Counted from the first letter of the stretch, positions 17,261 to 26,479 are shown. The stretch: 64,000 nt of DNA from Rhodanobacter sp. (GCA_040371205.1 AP031382.1:186001-250000); one strand, 5' to 3'. The notes: generated by a model from the letters alone, not told the origin. Translations and numbers: made by a program.

Positions 17261-19732
17261 CTACTGGCAGGCCTCGCAGTACTCGGGGTTTTCCAGCGAG
17301 CAGAACACCGCCGCGGTGGCTTGCTCCTGGTCGCCGGTGGGTGCGGTCTTCGCCGCCGCCGACACCGTGGTCTTGGCGATCTTGGTTGCCGGGCGCGAGC
17401 GCAGGTAGTAGGTGGTCTTGATGCCGGCCTTCCACGCGTACATGTACATCGAGCTGAGCTGGCCGATGTTCGGGTTCTCCATGAACAGGTTCAGCGACTG
17501 GCTCTGGTCGATGTAGGCGCCGCGTGCCGCGCCGAGGTCGATCAGCGCTTTCTGCGGCAGTTCCCACACCGTGCGGTAGATCGTGCGCAGGCGTTCCGGG
17601 ATCGCGCTGATGCCCTGGATCGAGCCTTCCGCCAGCTTGATCGCATCGCGGATTTCGGACGTCCACAGGCCCAGCGTCTTCAGCTCCTCGACGAGGTAGC
17701 GGTTGACCACCAGGAAGTCGCCGGACAGCGTCTCGCGCTTGAACAGGTTGGAGACCTGCGGCTCGATGCATTCGTAGCAGCCGGCGATGGAGGCGATGGT
17801 GGCGGTGGGCGCGATCGCGATCAGCAGCGAGTTGCGCAGGCCCTTGGCCTTGATCGATGCGCGCAGCGCGTCCCAGCGCGCCGGGTCGTGCGGCGTGGCG
17901 TTGGCCCAGTAGTCGAACTGCAGTTCGCCGCTGGCCGCGCGGCTTTCCGCGAAGCCGGGATGTGCGCCGTGCTCCATCGCCAGTTCGTTCGACTGCGACA
18001 GCGCGTGGTAGTAGATCTCCTCGGCGATGCGCGTGGACAGCGCCAGCGCCTTGGCCGAATCGAACGGCAGGCGCAGCTTGAAGAACACGTCCTGCAGGCC
18101 CATCACGCCCAGGCCGACCGGGCGCCACTTGTTGTTGGCGGCCTTGGCGGTGGCGATGGGGTAGAAGTTGAGGTCGATCACGCGGTCGAGCTGGCGCACG
18201 GCCGTGCGCACGGTGGCGGCGAGCTTGTCGAAATCGAACTGGCCGTCCACCACGTGGCGCGACAGGTTCACCGAACCGAGGTTGCACACCGCCGTTTCGT
18301 CGGCGTTGGTGACTTCCAGGATCTCAGTGCACAGGTTCGACAGGTGGATGACGTTCTCGGGTTTGGCCGTCTGGTTGCTGGTGGCGTTGCTGCGATCCTT
18401 GAAGGTCATCCAGCCGTTGCCGGTCTGCGCAAGGGTGCGCAGCATGCGCGCGTAAAGCTCGCGTGCCTTCACCTTCTTCACGGCGAGGCCGGCGGCTTCG
18501 GCTTCGCGGTAGGCGCGCTCGAAGGTCCCGCCCCAGCTGTCGACGAAGTGCGGCACCGCCTTGGGATCGAACAGCGACCACTCGCCGTCGCTTTCCACGC
18601 GGCGCATGAACTCGTCGGGGATCCAGTTGGCGAGGTTGAGGTTGTGCGTGCGGCGCGCCTCGTCGCCGGTGTTGTCGCGCAGTTCGAGGAATTCCTCGAT
18701 GTCGGCGTGCCACGGCTCCAGATACACGCAGGCCGCGCCCTTGCGCTTGCCGCCCTGGTTCACCGCGGCGACGGAAGCGTCCAGCGTCTTCAGCCACGGC
18801 ACCAGGCCGTTGGAATGGCCGTTGGTGCCCTTGATCAGCGAGCCGCGCGAACGCACGCGCGAGTAGGCCAGGCCGATGCCGCCCGCGAATTTCGACAGCT
18901 TGGCCACGTCGCCGTACTTCTCGTAGATGGATTCGAGCGAATCGGCCGGCGAGTCGAGCAGGAAGCACGACGACAACTGCTCGTGCGCGGTGCCTGCGTT
19001 GAACAACGTCGGCGAGCTGGCGATGTACTCCAGCGAGGAGAGCAATCGATACAGCTCCAACGTTTCGCCGATCTCGTTGCCGCCCAGCGCGCAGGCGATG
19101 CGCATGAAGAAATGCTGCGGCGTCTCGATCACCTTGCGCAGTTGCGGATGGCGCAGCAGGTAGCGGTCGTACACCGTGCGCAGGCCGAAATACTCGAAGC
19201 GGCGCGTGGCCAGCGGGTCGATCGCGTCGTTGAGCTTGCGCGCGTTGATGGCGACGAAATCGCGCAGGCGCTCGTTGAGGATGCCCAGCTCGGCGCCGCG
19301 CGCGATGGACTGCGAGAAGCTCTGGATTTCCTGCTCGCTCACTTCCTTGTCGATGAAGGCGCCGAGCAGGCGCGCGGCGAGCTGGCCGTATTCGGGTTCT
19401 TCCGCGGTAAGCGCGGCGGCGGTGCGGATCGAGAGCTGGTCCAGTTCCTGCGTGGTGGCGCCGTCGTACAGGCCACCGATGGTCTTCAGCGCCACGCGCA
19501 GCGGATCGACTGCGTGCAGGCCTTCGCTGCTGCGGGTCACGGCGCGCACGATCTTGTTGACGTCCACCGCTTCCTGGCGGCCGTTGCGCTTGGTCACGCG
19601 CATCTGGCCGGGATTGTGCGGCGGGGTCAGGCTGAAGGCCTCGCCAGCGGAGGGCGAGGATTGGGTGGGAAACGGGAGCGGCTCCACGCCAGCGCCGGGG
19701 CGCTCGCGGGTGGCGGTATCGAGAGGCTGCAT
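17261..19732 (-). CDS. nrdA: Class Ia ribonucleotide reductase, alpha (catalytic) subunit
   Basis: Reduces ribonucleoside diphosphates to deoxy forms; 823 residues. An ATP-cone regulatory domain starts at about 45 (MRVTKRNGRQEAVDVNKI). The active-site cysteines are in SSCFLLDSPADSLE, HLSNLCTEI (with Asn and Glu) and AVCNLGSVNL. The C-terminal swinging dithiol reads CSLENPEYCEACQ. The chosen Met (MQPLDTATRE) follows a CTGGAG ribosome site; the frame open further upstream belongs to the riboswitch leader. A cobalamin riboswitch, a TTGACC/TATGTT promoter and a DnaA box precede it, so expression should fall when B12 is plentiful and may be tied to replication initiation. nrdB follows. Confidence 0.97.
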   Translation of the reverse strand: MQPLDTATRERPGAGVEPLPFPTQSSPSAGEAFSLTPPHNPGQMRVTKRNGRQEAVDVNKIVRAVTRSSEGLHAVDPLRVALKTIGGLYDGATTQELDQLSIRTAAALTAEEPEYGQLAARLLGAFIDKEVSEQEIQSFSQSIARGAELGILNERLRDFVAINARKLNDAIDPLATRRFEYFGLRTVYDRYLLRHPQLRKVIETPQHFFMRIACALGGNEIGETLELYRLLSSLEYIASSPTLFNAGTAHEQLSSCFLLDSPADSLESIYEKYGDVAKLSKFAGGIGLAYSRVRSRGSLIKGTNGHSNGLVPWLKTLDASVAAVNQGGKRKGAACVYLEPWHADIEEFLELRDNTGDEARRTHNLNLANWIPDEFMRRVESDGEWSLFDPKAVPHFVDSWGGTFERAYREAEAAGLAVKKVKARELYARMLRTLAQTGNGWMTFKDRSNATSNQTAKPENVIHLSNLCTEILEVTNADETAVCNLGSVNLSRHVVDGQFDFDKLAATVRTAVRQLDRVIDLNFYPIATAKAANNKWRPVGLGVMGLQDVFFKLRLPFDSAKALALSTRIAEEIYYHALSQSNELAMEHGAHPGFAESRAASGELQFDYWANATPHDPARWDALRASIKAKGLRNSLLIAIAPTATIASIAGCYECIEPQVSNLFKRETLSGDFLVVNRYLVEELKTLGLWTSEIRDAIKLAEGSIQGISAIPERLRTIYRTVWELPQKALIDLGAARGAYIDQSQSLNLFMENPNIGQLSSMYMYAWKAGIKTTYYLRSRPATKIAKTTVSAAAKTAPTGDQEQATAAVFCSLENPEYCEACQ

Positions 19733-19894
19733 GGTCGGTGGCTCCAGGCCGTGGCGATCAACCGCCTGCTCCCGCGCGCAGGGCTGATGCAGTGGTTGCT
19801 CGCGGACGGTCGCCCATCGGGCATGGCTGCCCGACGATCCGACGCGCCTCCCCGCGGAAGCCGCCACCACTCGTCATGGCGCTGTGGCCATGCC

Positions 19895-20085
19895 GCGTCG
19901 GCAGGTCTTCGGACTCGCGGACGTGGGCCTTCGGCCCGCCTACTGGTCTCCGCTTCCCGATCGCTGTGGATCAGTGCGCTATCGAGACGTTCGTTTCCGC
20001 TTACCGCTGCGGGGCAGTTCCGGATTCGCACCGGATTCCCTTTTGAGCCCGGCCGACGATCGCGTCTGGCAGGGCACCGACAGGC
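19895..20085 (-). ncRNA. Cobalamin (B12) riboswitch in the nrdAB leader
   Basis: Read on the minus strand, the conserved core spans 20040-20001: GGGAATCCGGTGCGAATCCG, then GAACTGCCCCGCAGCGGTAA. The B12 box follows at about 19916-19900 (GAGTCCGAAGACCTGCC). The ends can pair to form P1 (GTCGG at 20081-20077 with CCGAC at 19901-19897). The element starts at the predicted transcription start and ends about 160 bases before nrdA. No U-tract terminator was seen between it and nrdA, so control may act on translation. Riboswitch identity is near certain; the mechanism is inference. Confidence 0.95.
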
Positions 20086-20087
20086 AC

Positions 20088-20116
20088 AACATATCGGGCC
20101 GAATCGACCTGGTCAA
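20088..20116 (-). promoter_or_regulatory. Sigma70-type promoter of nrdAB
   Basis: On the minus strand TTGACC (20116-20111) and TATGTT (20093-20088) are separated by exactly 17 bases. The expected start, about seven bases on, coincides with the first base of riboswitch P1, which supports both calls. Confidence 0.82.
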
Positions 20117-20126
20117 CCCAACAACT

Positions 20127-20135
20127 TGTGGATAA
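20127..20135 (-). promoter_or_regulatory. Consensus DnaA box upstream of the nrdAB promoter
   Basis: TTATCCACA on the minus strand is an exact DnaA box, centred about 15 bases upstream of the -35 hexamer. DnaA is known to act at the E. coli nrdAB promoter, so a similar link between replication and nucleotide supply is plausible. A single site could also arise by chance. Confidence 0.6.
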
Positions 20136-20138
20136 ACC

Positions 20139-20582
<444 letters not shown>

Positions 20583-20661
20583 TCAACTCGCGGAGTTCAC
20601 CGATGGCGCACCCATCAATCATTCGTCAATACTTGCTCTCGACAAGTTCGAGGCGCCATCC

Positions 20662-20919
20662 ATGATGGATAGGCTGAATATCGATCAGCTGGCACGACGC
20701 CTGGCATCGTTGGTTCCGCCCGGAGTGGCACAGGCGCAACAGGATTTGCGAGCCAATTTCCACGATGTTCTGGCACAGGGACTGCGCCGTCTCGACCTGG
20801 TCACCCGCGAAGAGTTCGACGTCCAGACCCAGGTGCTTGCACGCACCCGCGCCAAGGTCGAGGAACTGGAGCGGCGCGTGGCCGAACTCGAGGCCGGCGC
20901 CGTTGCCTGCGGAGACTAG
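20662..20919 (+). CDS. ubiK: Ubiquinone biosynthesis accessory factor UbiK (BMFP family)
   Basis: An 85-residue protein with an N-terminal amphipathic helix (LARRLASLVPPG) and a C-terminal coiled coil (RTRAKVEELERRVAELEAG). It matches the UbiK/YqiC family, whose trimer helps the aerobic ubiquinone complex work at the membrane. Two Met codons are adjacent at the start, so either could be used. It is divergent from glnB, and a terminator-like hairpin separates it from yifB. The ubiA gene, also for ubiquinone, is 4 kb away on the other strand. Confidence 0.9.
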   Translation: MMDRLNIDQLARRLASLVPPGVAQAQQDLRANFHDVLAQGLRRLDLVTREEFDVQTQVLARTRAKVEELERRVAELEAGAVACGD

Positions 20920-20933
20920 GTAACTCCCGGGAG

Positions 20934-20985
20934 CCGCCCCCGACCTGTCACCCTCACCCCGAGTTCTGCGGTCGGGGGCGGTTAT
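20934..20985 (+). terminator. Terminator-like hairpin after ubiK
   Basis: A 12-bp GC-rich stem (CCGCCCCCGACC/GGTCGGGGGCGG) with a loop of about 24 bases is followed by TTATTT. The long loop lowers certainty. Confidence 0.65.
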
Positions 20986-21079
20986 TTACGACCTGAAGCC
21001 GCGCATGGAGTGATTCGATGCGGGTGCACGACAACGGCTTCGCAGCAGGCCGGCCCGCGTATCGGCACGGAGTGGCCGC

Positions 21080-22579
21080 ATGAGTCTCGCCGTCACGCTC
21101 AGCCGTGCCCAGGAAGGCATTGCCGCGCCGCAGGTGATGGTCGAAGTGCATCTGTCCGGCGGTCTGCCGGCCACCAGCATCGTCGGATTGCCTGAAGCCG
21201 CCGTGCGCGAAGCGCGCGACCGCGTGCGCGTGGCAATCCAGAACACCGCCTTCGAATATCCCGGCCGCAAGGTCACCGTGAACCTGGCTCCTGCCGAGCT
21301 GCCCAAGGACGGCGGACGTTTCGATCTGCCGATCGCGCTGGGCATCCTCGCCGCCAGCGGGCAGGTGCCGCGCGAAAAGCTCGACGATTGCGAATTCCTC
21401 GGCGAACTGGCGCTCAGCGGCTCGTTGCGCAGCGTTTCCGGCGTGCTGCCGGCCCTGCTGCGCGCGCGCGCGCGCGGCCGCAAGGTGGTGGTGCCGCGCG
21501 CCAACGCCGCGGAGGCGGCGCTGGTTTCCGAAGTGGATGTTCGCGTGGCCGATACGCTGGCCGATGTCTGCGGCTGGTTGCGCGGCGCACAGGATCTCGA
21601 CACGCCGGTGGGCATGGCCGGCGAGGGCGGCATCTACGACGGCCCTAACCTGCGCGACGTGCGCGGCCAGTTGCAGGCCCGTCGCGCGCTGGAAATTGCC
21701 GCCGTCGGCGGTCATCACCTGTTGCTGGTGGGGCCGCCGGGCACCGGCAAGACCATGCTGGCCGAACGCCTGCCCGGCATCCTGCCGCCGTTGTCCGAAT
21801 TGGAGGCGCTGGAAACCTGCGCCGTGCTGTCGGTGGCCGGCCAGCCCACCGACGCCGCGCGCTGGCGGCGCCGGCCGTTCCGGGCGCCGCATCACACCGC
21901 GTCCGGGGTGGCCCTGGTGGGCGGCGGCTCGCAACCGCGGCCGGGCGAAATTTCGCTGGCACACAACGGGGTGCTGTTCCTCGATGAGTTGCCGGAGTTC
22001 AGCCGGCAGGTGCTGGAAGTGCTGCGCGAGCCGCTGGAGTCCGGCCAGATCGTGGTGTCGCGGGCTGCGCGGCAGTCCACCTTTCCCGCGCGGTTCCAAC
22101 TGGTGGCGGCGATGAATCCCTGCCCCTGCGGTTATGCCGGCGATACGCGGCGACGCTGCCAGTGCACGCCCGAGCAGATCCAGCGCTATCGCGCGAAAGT
22201 CTCCGGGCCGCTGCTGGACCGCATCGACCTAGCGGTCGAGGTGCCGCCGTTGCCATTGCATGAAATGGACGCCGCGCGCGGCCCGGGCGACGAGGATTCC
22301 GCCACGGTGCGCGTGCGCGTGCTCAACGCGCGCCGCCATGCGCTGATGCGGGCGGGGCGGCCGAACGCGGAGATCAACCACCGCGAACTGGAGCGCGACT
22401 GCGCGCTGGGCTCGCCCGAGCGGCGCTGGTACGAACAGGCGCTGGAAAAACTGGGGCTTTCCGCGCGCGCCTACCATCGCGTGCTGCGCGTCGCGCGCAC
22501 CATCGCCGACATCGACGGCGGCGCCGCCGTGCTGGAGCGCGAACATCTCGCCGAGGCGTTGCAGTACCGCCGCTTCTGA
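21080..22579 (+). CDS. yifB: YifB/ComM-family Mg-chelatase-like AAA+ ATPase
   Basis: A 499-residue member of the ComM/YifB family. The N-terminal ChlI-like domain (about 15-140, with GLPEAAVREARDRVR and VNLAPAELPKDG) precedes the AAA+ module, which has Walker A GPPGTGKT (about 219-226), Walker B VLFLDELPEF and MNPCPCGY with its Cys pair. A C-terminal helical domain with RAYHRVLRVARTIAD follows. ComM is a hexameric branch-migration helicase that helps integrate DNA during natural transformation in relatives such as Vibrio and Haemophilus. Location directly after ubiK is, as I recall, common in xanthomonads. The ATG is the first good start after the ubiK terminator. Confidence 0.95.
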   Translation: MSLAVTLSRAQEGIAAPQVMVEVHLSGGLPATSIVGLPEAAVREARDRVRVAIQNTAFEYPGRKVTVNLAPAELPKDGGRFDLPIALGILAASGQVPREKLDDCEFLGELALSGSLRSVSGVLPALLRARARGRKVVVPRANAAEAALVSEVDVRVADTLADVCGWLRGAQDLDTPVGMAGEGGIYDGPNLRDVRGQLQARRALEIAAVGGHHLLLVGPPGTGKTMLAERLPGILPPLSELEALETCAVLSVAGQPTDAARWRRRPFRAPHHTASGVALVGGGSQPRPGEISLAHNGVLFLDELPEFSRQVLEVLREPLESGQIVVSRAARQSTFPARFQLVAAMNPCPCGYAGDTRRRCQCTPEQIQRYRAKVSGPLLDRIDLAVEVPPLPLHEMDAARGPGDEDSATVRVRVLNARRHALMRAGRPNAEINHRELERDCALGSPERRWYEQALEKLGLSARAYHRVLRVARTIADIDGGAAVLEREHLAEALQYRRF

Positions 22580-22713
22580 AAGCGCAGCGGGCGAGGCGGA
22601 TGCCGTCGCGCCGCGCCAAGTCCCGCCCCGATGCCGCGCTCGCCGGCCGCGTCCTTGCCTACCTGCCGCGCAACGTGTTCCGATAAGTTTTGCAAGACGG
22701 ATCAAGGATCGCG

Positions 22714-24507
22714 ATGGGCATCGAACCGGGACTGGTGCTGACCGGCATGCTGGTGATCGGCTTCCTGTGCCAGTGGCTGGCATGGCGGATCAAGGTGCCC
22801 GCTATCGTTTTCCTGCTGCTGGCCGGCCTGTTGCTCGGGCCGGTGTCCGGGCTGCTGCGTCCCGACGCGCTGCTGGGCGATTTGCTGTTCCCGATGGTCT
22901 CGCTGGCCGTGGCGGTGATCCTGTTCGAAGGCAGTCTCGCGCTGCGCTTTCACGAGCTGCCCGGCATCGGCGGTGCGGTGCGCGGGCTGGTGAGCTACGG
23001 CGCGCTGGTGACCCTGCTGCTGCTGGCCGCGGCAGCGCGCATCGTGGCCGGCGTGGCGTGGCCGATCGCCTTCCTGTTCGGCGCATTGACCTGCGTCACC
23101 GGGCCCACGGTGATCGCGCCGCTGCTGCGCACGCTGCGGCCGAACGCGCGCATCGCCAACACCCTGCGTTGGGAAGGCATCGTGATCGACCCGCTGGGCG
23201 CGCTGTTCGCGGTGCTGATTTACGAAGTGGTGGTGTCCCGCGAGGAAGGCCACGCGCTCAGCGTGTTCCTCGGCACGGTGCTGTGCGGCGTGGCGCTGGG
23301 CGCGCTGGCGGCCTGGCTGCTGGGCCTGCTGCTGCGCCGCCAACTGATTCCCGAGTACCTGCAGAACTTCGGCGTGCTGGCCGCCGTGCTGCTGGCCTTC
23401 ACGGCGTCCAATGCGCTGGCGCACGATGCGGGCCTGCTCACGGTGACGATCATGGGCATCGCGCTGGGCAACATGCGCGACGTGCACGTCGACGACATCC
23501 TCGACTTCAAGGAACACCTCACCACCGTGCTGGTGTCGCTGCTGTTCATCCTGCTGGCGGCGCGGTTGCCGTGGCCGTTGCCGGGCGACCTGTTGTGGAA
23601 GGGCGCGGTGATCTTCCTCTTCGCGCAATGCGTGGTGCGTCCGCTCAGCGTGCTGGTCGCCAGCCTCGGCAGCACCCTGAGCTGGCGCGAACGCGCGCTG
23701 ATCGGCTGGGTGGCGCCGCGCGGCATCGTGGCCGCTTCGGTCTCCGCCCTGTTCGCGCTGCGGCTGCAGGCGCTGGGCGTGGCGGGTGCGAACGCGCTGG
23801 TGCCATTGGTGTTCATCCTCATCATCGGCACCGTGGTACTGCAGAGCGCAACCGCACGCCCCTTGGCGCTGTGGCTGAAGGTGGCGGAGCCGGAGCCGCG
23901 CGGCGTGCTGATCTTCGGCTCCGACGCGGTGGCGCGCGGCGTGGGCAGGGCGTTGCACGAGGCGGGCTTCCGCGTGGTGCTCGCCGACGACGACCACGAC
24001 GGCATCCGCCGTGCGCGGATGGATGGCCTGAATACCTTTTTCGGCAATCCGGCGTCGCCGCATGCCGAGCGCAACCTCGATCTCGCCGGCATCGGCCGCC
24101 TGCTGGCGATGTCCGTCCACCGCGAGCGCAACACGCTGGCCTGCGTGCACTACCGGCAGGAGTTCGGCCGCCACAAGGTGTATCGCCTACGCGTGCTCGC
24201 GCCGGAGGAAAGCACTGGCCGCCACGCGCTGGCCGACTCGCTGCTGGCGCCGCCGCTGTTCGACGAATCGATGACGCATGCGCGGTTCGCGGAACTGCTC
24301 GCGCGCGGCTGGCGCATCAAGGCCACGCGGCTCAGCGCCACGTTCGATTGGCCGAGCTTCATCGCGCAATACGGGGCGGACAGCATGCTGCTGTTCGGCG
24401 TGGAGGAAAAAGGCGCGCTGCGCGTGGCCTCGGCCAAGCGCGAACTGGAACCGAGGCCGGGCTGGACGGTGATCGCGCTGGTTCCGCCGGCGGCCGACGC
24501 CGCCTAG
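22714..24507 (+). CDS. Cation:proton antiporter (CPA family) with C-terminal nucleotide-binding-like domain
   Basis: A 597-residue inner-membrane protein. About twelve hydrophobic segments fill residues 1-395, with the CPA1-type motifs FLFGALTCVTGPTVIAPLL and WEGIVIDPLGALFAV carrying the Asp expected to bind the ion. From about 400 a Rossmann-like, TrkA-N-type domain follows (RGVLIFGSDAVARGVGRAL), then a further soluble segment to the end. Such proteins exchange Na+ or K+ for H+; the ion is not readable here. AAGGA six bases before the ATG supports the start, and the frame open eight codons upstream lacks one. It converges on ubiA with six bases between stops. Confidence 0.92.
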   Translation: MGIEPGLVLTGMLVIGFLCQWLAWRIKVPAIVFLLLAGLLLGPVSGLLRPDALLGDLLFPMVSLAVAVILFEGSLALRFHELPGIGGAVRGLVSYGALVTLLLLAAAARIVAGVAWPIAFLFGALTCVTGPTVIAPLLRTLRPNARIANTLRWEGIVIDPLGALFAVLIYEVVVSREEGHALSVFLGTVLCGVALGALAAWLLGLLLRRQLIPEYLQNFGVLAAVLLAFTASNALAHDAGLLTVTIMGIALGNMRDVHVDDILDFKEHLTTVLVSLLFILLAARLPWPLPGDLLWKGAVIFLFAQCVVRPLSVLVASLGSTLSWRERALIGWVAPRGIVAASVSALFALRLQALGVAGANALVPLVFILIIGTVVLQSATARPLALWLKVAEPEPRGVLIFGSDAVARGVGRALHEAGFRVVLADDDHDGIRRARMDGLNTFFGNPASPHAERNLDLAGIGRLLAMSVHRERNTLACVHYRQEFGRHKVYRLRVLAPEESTGRHALADSLLAPPLFDESMTHARFAELLARGWRIKATRLSATFDWPSFIAQYGADSMLLFGVEEKGALRVASAKRELEPRPGWTVIALVPPAADAA

Positions 24508-24513
24508 CGCCGC

Positions 24514-25530
24514 CTATTTCAGCGCCAGCGCCAGCACGATGCCGATCCACAGCGTCAGGCCCCACCAGTTGTTGTGGCGGAAGGCGGCGAGGCAGGAGGC
24601 GCGCTCGCGCGTGCGGATCAGCCACAGCTGGTAGGCGAACAGGCCGGTCGCCGCCAGCAGGGCCAGCCAGTACGGCCAGCCCAGTTGCGCGCGCTGGCCC
24701 ACGAATACCATCGCCAGCAGCAGGGTGGCCATCAGCACGCCGATGATCGGCAGGTCGGCGTCGCCGAACAGGATGGCGGTGGATTTCGCGCCGGCCTTGA
24801 GGTCGTCCTCACGGTCGACCATCGCGTACTCGGTGTCGTACACCACCGACCACAGGATGTTGGCGATGAACAGCAGCCAGCCCAGCGGCGGCACCGTGCC
24901 GGCCACCGCGGCAAACGCCATCGGTATCGACCAGCCGAACGCCGCGCCCAGCACCACCTGTGGCAGCGAGGTCCAGCGCTTGGTGAACGGATAGATGGCC
25001 GCCAGCGCCGCACCGGCGAAGGAGAGTTCGATGGTGAGCCGGTTGGTGAACAGCACCAGCACGAAGGCGAACGCGAGCAGTGCGCCGAACACGATCAGGG
25101 CCTCGCGCGGGGTCACCCGGCCGCTGGCGATCGGGCGGCCGGCGGTGCGTTGCACTTGCGGATCGAGCTTGCGGTCGGCGAAGTCGTTGATCGCGCAGCC
25201 CGCCGCGCGCATCGCGAACACGCCCAGCGTGAAGATCGCCAGCGGCTTCAGCGGCGGCCAGTCGCCCGCCGCCAGCCACAGCGCCCACCAGGTCGGCCAC
25301 AGCAGCAGCAGCGCGCCGATGGGGCGGTCCATGCGGGTGAGCACCAGATAGTCGCGCACCTTCTCGCGGTGCCGCGCCGGCAGCTTGCGCAGCAGCCAGT
25401 CCAGCACGCCGTTGGCGCGCCTGGAGCTGTCCGCCGGACGCACCGTGGCGGCCGTCCGCGCTTTCGGGGCGTGCGGCGAAGGTGCCGGGACAGATTTGCG
25501 CCGCTGGCGCTTGCGCGGGGTGGGAGCCAT
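24514..25530 (-). CDS. ubiA: 4-hydroxybenzoate polyprenyltransferase UbiA
   Basis: Attaches the polyprenyl tail to 4-hydroxybenzoate in ubiquinone biosynthesis. It is a polytopic membrane protein with both Asp-rich metal/diphosphate motifs, NDFADRKLD (about 115-123) and YDTEYAMVDREDD (about 231-243), separated by four to five TM helices as in the family. At 338 residues it is about 45 longer than E. coli UbiA, because of a basic, Ser/Pro-rich N-terminal extension (about 1-45). A shorter start is possible, but the next in-frame Met (in LVLTRMDRPIGALL) lies inside the family core. No ubiC is adjacent. Confidence 0.95.
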   Translation of the reverse strand: MAPTPRKRQRRKSVPAPSPHAPKARTAATVRPADSSRRANGVLDWLLRKLPARHREKVRDYLVLTRMDRPIGALLLLWPTWWALWLAAGDWPPLKPLAIFTLGVFAMRAAGCAINDFADRKLDPQVQRTAGRPIASGRVTPREALIVFGALLAFAFVLVLFTNRLTIELSFAGAALAAIYPFTKRWTSLPQVVLGAAFGWSIPMAFAAVAGTVPPLGWLLFIANILWSVVYDTEYAMVDREDDLKAGAKSTAILFGDADLPIIGVLMATLLLAMVFVGQRAQLGWPYWLALLAATGLFAYQLWLIRTRERASCLAAFRHNNWWGLTLWIGIVLALALK

Positions 25531-25734
25531 CGATGCAGTTTAGCGTGGCTGGGTCGGCGGGGCGGCGTGATGCTGTGCCCAGAAATGGGCGTGCTGTGCC
25601 AGCGGACCGGCCGTGTCTCATTGCGGCGATACGTGGCATTGTTCGCCGGATCAGTGGCGGAGAGGCCGCGAGTAGCGTTCATCCGGCAGGCGCATCCTGG
25701 TTATGCTGCATGCTTCCACGCCTGTGCGTTCGCC

Positions 25735-26001
25735 ATGCATCCGCAGCTGCTGACAAAAGCCAGGTCGGCCCTGGAACAGATCGAACCATTGGCGGCCAGC
25801 GGCTGGCCACCTGCACAAAGCATGGCGCGCCAGTTGCGATGGTGCGTGGCCTTTGCGGCCGGCCAGCCGTGCGAGGCGCGTCCGGGCCCCTTCTCAATGG
25901 GAAGTATCGCCACGCGGGAGCTGGACATGCACGGCGACAGGCCTGGGCTCGCCAGCCTCGTCAACGAAGTGCAGCGGGAGGTCGAGCGTCTGCTGGCCTG
26001 A
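25735..26001 (+). CDS. Small conserved-looking hypothetical protein
   Basis: An 88-residue soluble protein that I do not recognise with certainty. It has a leading helix (LLTKARSALEQIEPLAASG), a central aromatic stretch (MARQLRWCVAFAAGQP), the turn PGPFSMGSIATRELDM, and a C-terminal amphipathic helix (LASLVNEVQREVERLL). The compact pattern and Asp/Glu balance look like a real protein rather than a chance frame. It follows ubiA divergently with 200 bases between and precedes the DUF1304 gene in the same direction. No ribosome site was evident. Confidence 0.6.
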   Translation: MHPQLLTKARSALEQIEPLAASGWPPAQSMARQLRWCVAFAAGQPCEARPGPFSMGSIATRELDMHGDRPGLASLVNEVQREVERLLA

Positions 26002-26116
26002 GCTTGCGGTGGGCGTCGCGCGTGCGAAGATCACTGCGTATTCCGGCGGGACTCCCGGTTCGCAGGCATGTCGCTGCTTGCACGGTATCCACCAACCAAC
26101 ACCATGAAGGCAGACC

Positions 26117-26479
26117 ATGTTGGCAACCCTTTCCGAAATCGTGCTGGTGCTGGTGGCCTTGCTGCACGGCTATTTCCTGGTGCTGGAAATGTTCCTGTGG
26201 GACAAGCCGGCGGGGCGCAAGGCATTCGGCCTGTCAAAGGAACAGGCGGCGGCCACCAAGGTATTGGCAGGCAACCAGGGCCTGTACAACGGCTTCCTCG
26301 CCGCCGGCCTGCTGTGGGGCGCGGTCGAGGGCGCGGCGGGTTATCCGTTCAAAGTGTTCTTTCTGGGTTGTGTCGTCGTCGCGGGGATCTACGGCGCGCT
26401 GACCGCCAGCCGCAAGATCCTCTATGTGCAGGCGCTCCCCGGTGCGCTGGGCCTGCTGCTGGTGTTGTTCTCGCGGTGA
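26117..26479 (+). CDS. DUF1304-family membrane protein
   Basis: A 120-residue inner-membrane protein with four predicted TM helices (starting LSEIVLVLVALLHGYFLVLE, then LYNGFLAAGLLWGAV, VFFLGCVVVAGIYGA, LPGALGLLLVLF). The pattern HGYFLVLEMFLWDKPAGRKAFGL and the loop AGNQGLYNGF are the DUF1304 hallmarks. The function of the family is unknown. It precedes the TfoX-domain gene by about 55 bases and may be co-transcribed with it. Confidence 0.88.
   Translation: MLATLSEIVLVLVALLHGYFLVLEMFLWDKPAGRKAFGLSKEQAAATKVLAGNQGLYNGFLAAGLLWGAVEGAAGYPFKVFFLGCVVVAGIYGALTASRKILYVQALPGALGLLLVLFSR

Noticed and set aside
20085..20096. NrdR-box-like sequence (CGATATGTTGTG) over the nrdA -10
   Set aside because: Only a partial match and no second box at the usual spacing.
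22600..22686. A 28-codon frame (MPSRRAKSRPDAAL...) between yifB and the antiporter
   Set aside because: Too short to support without homologues or a strong ribosome site; it could be a small protein but the evidence is thin.
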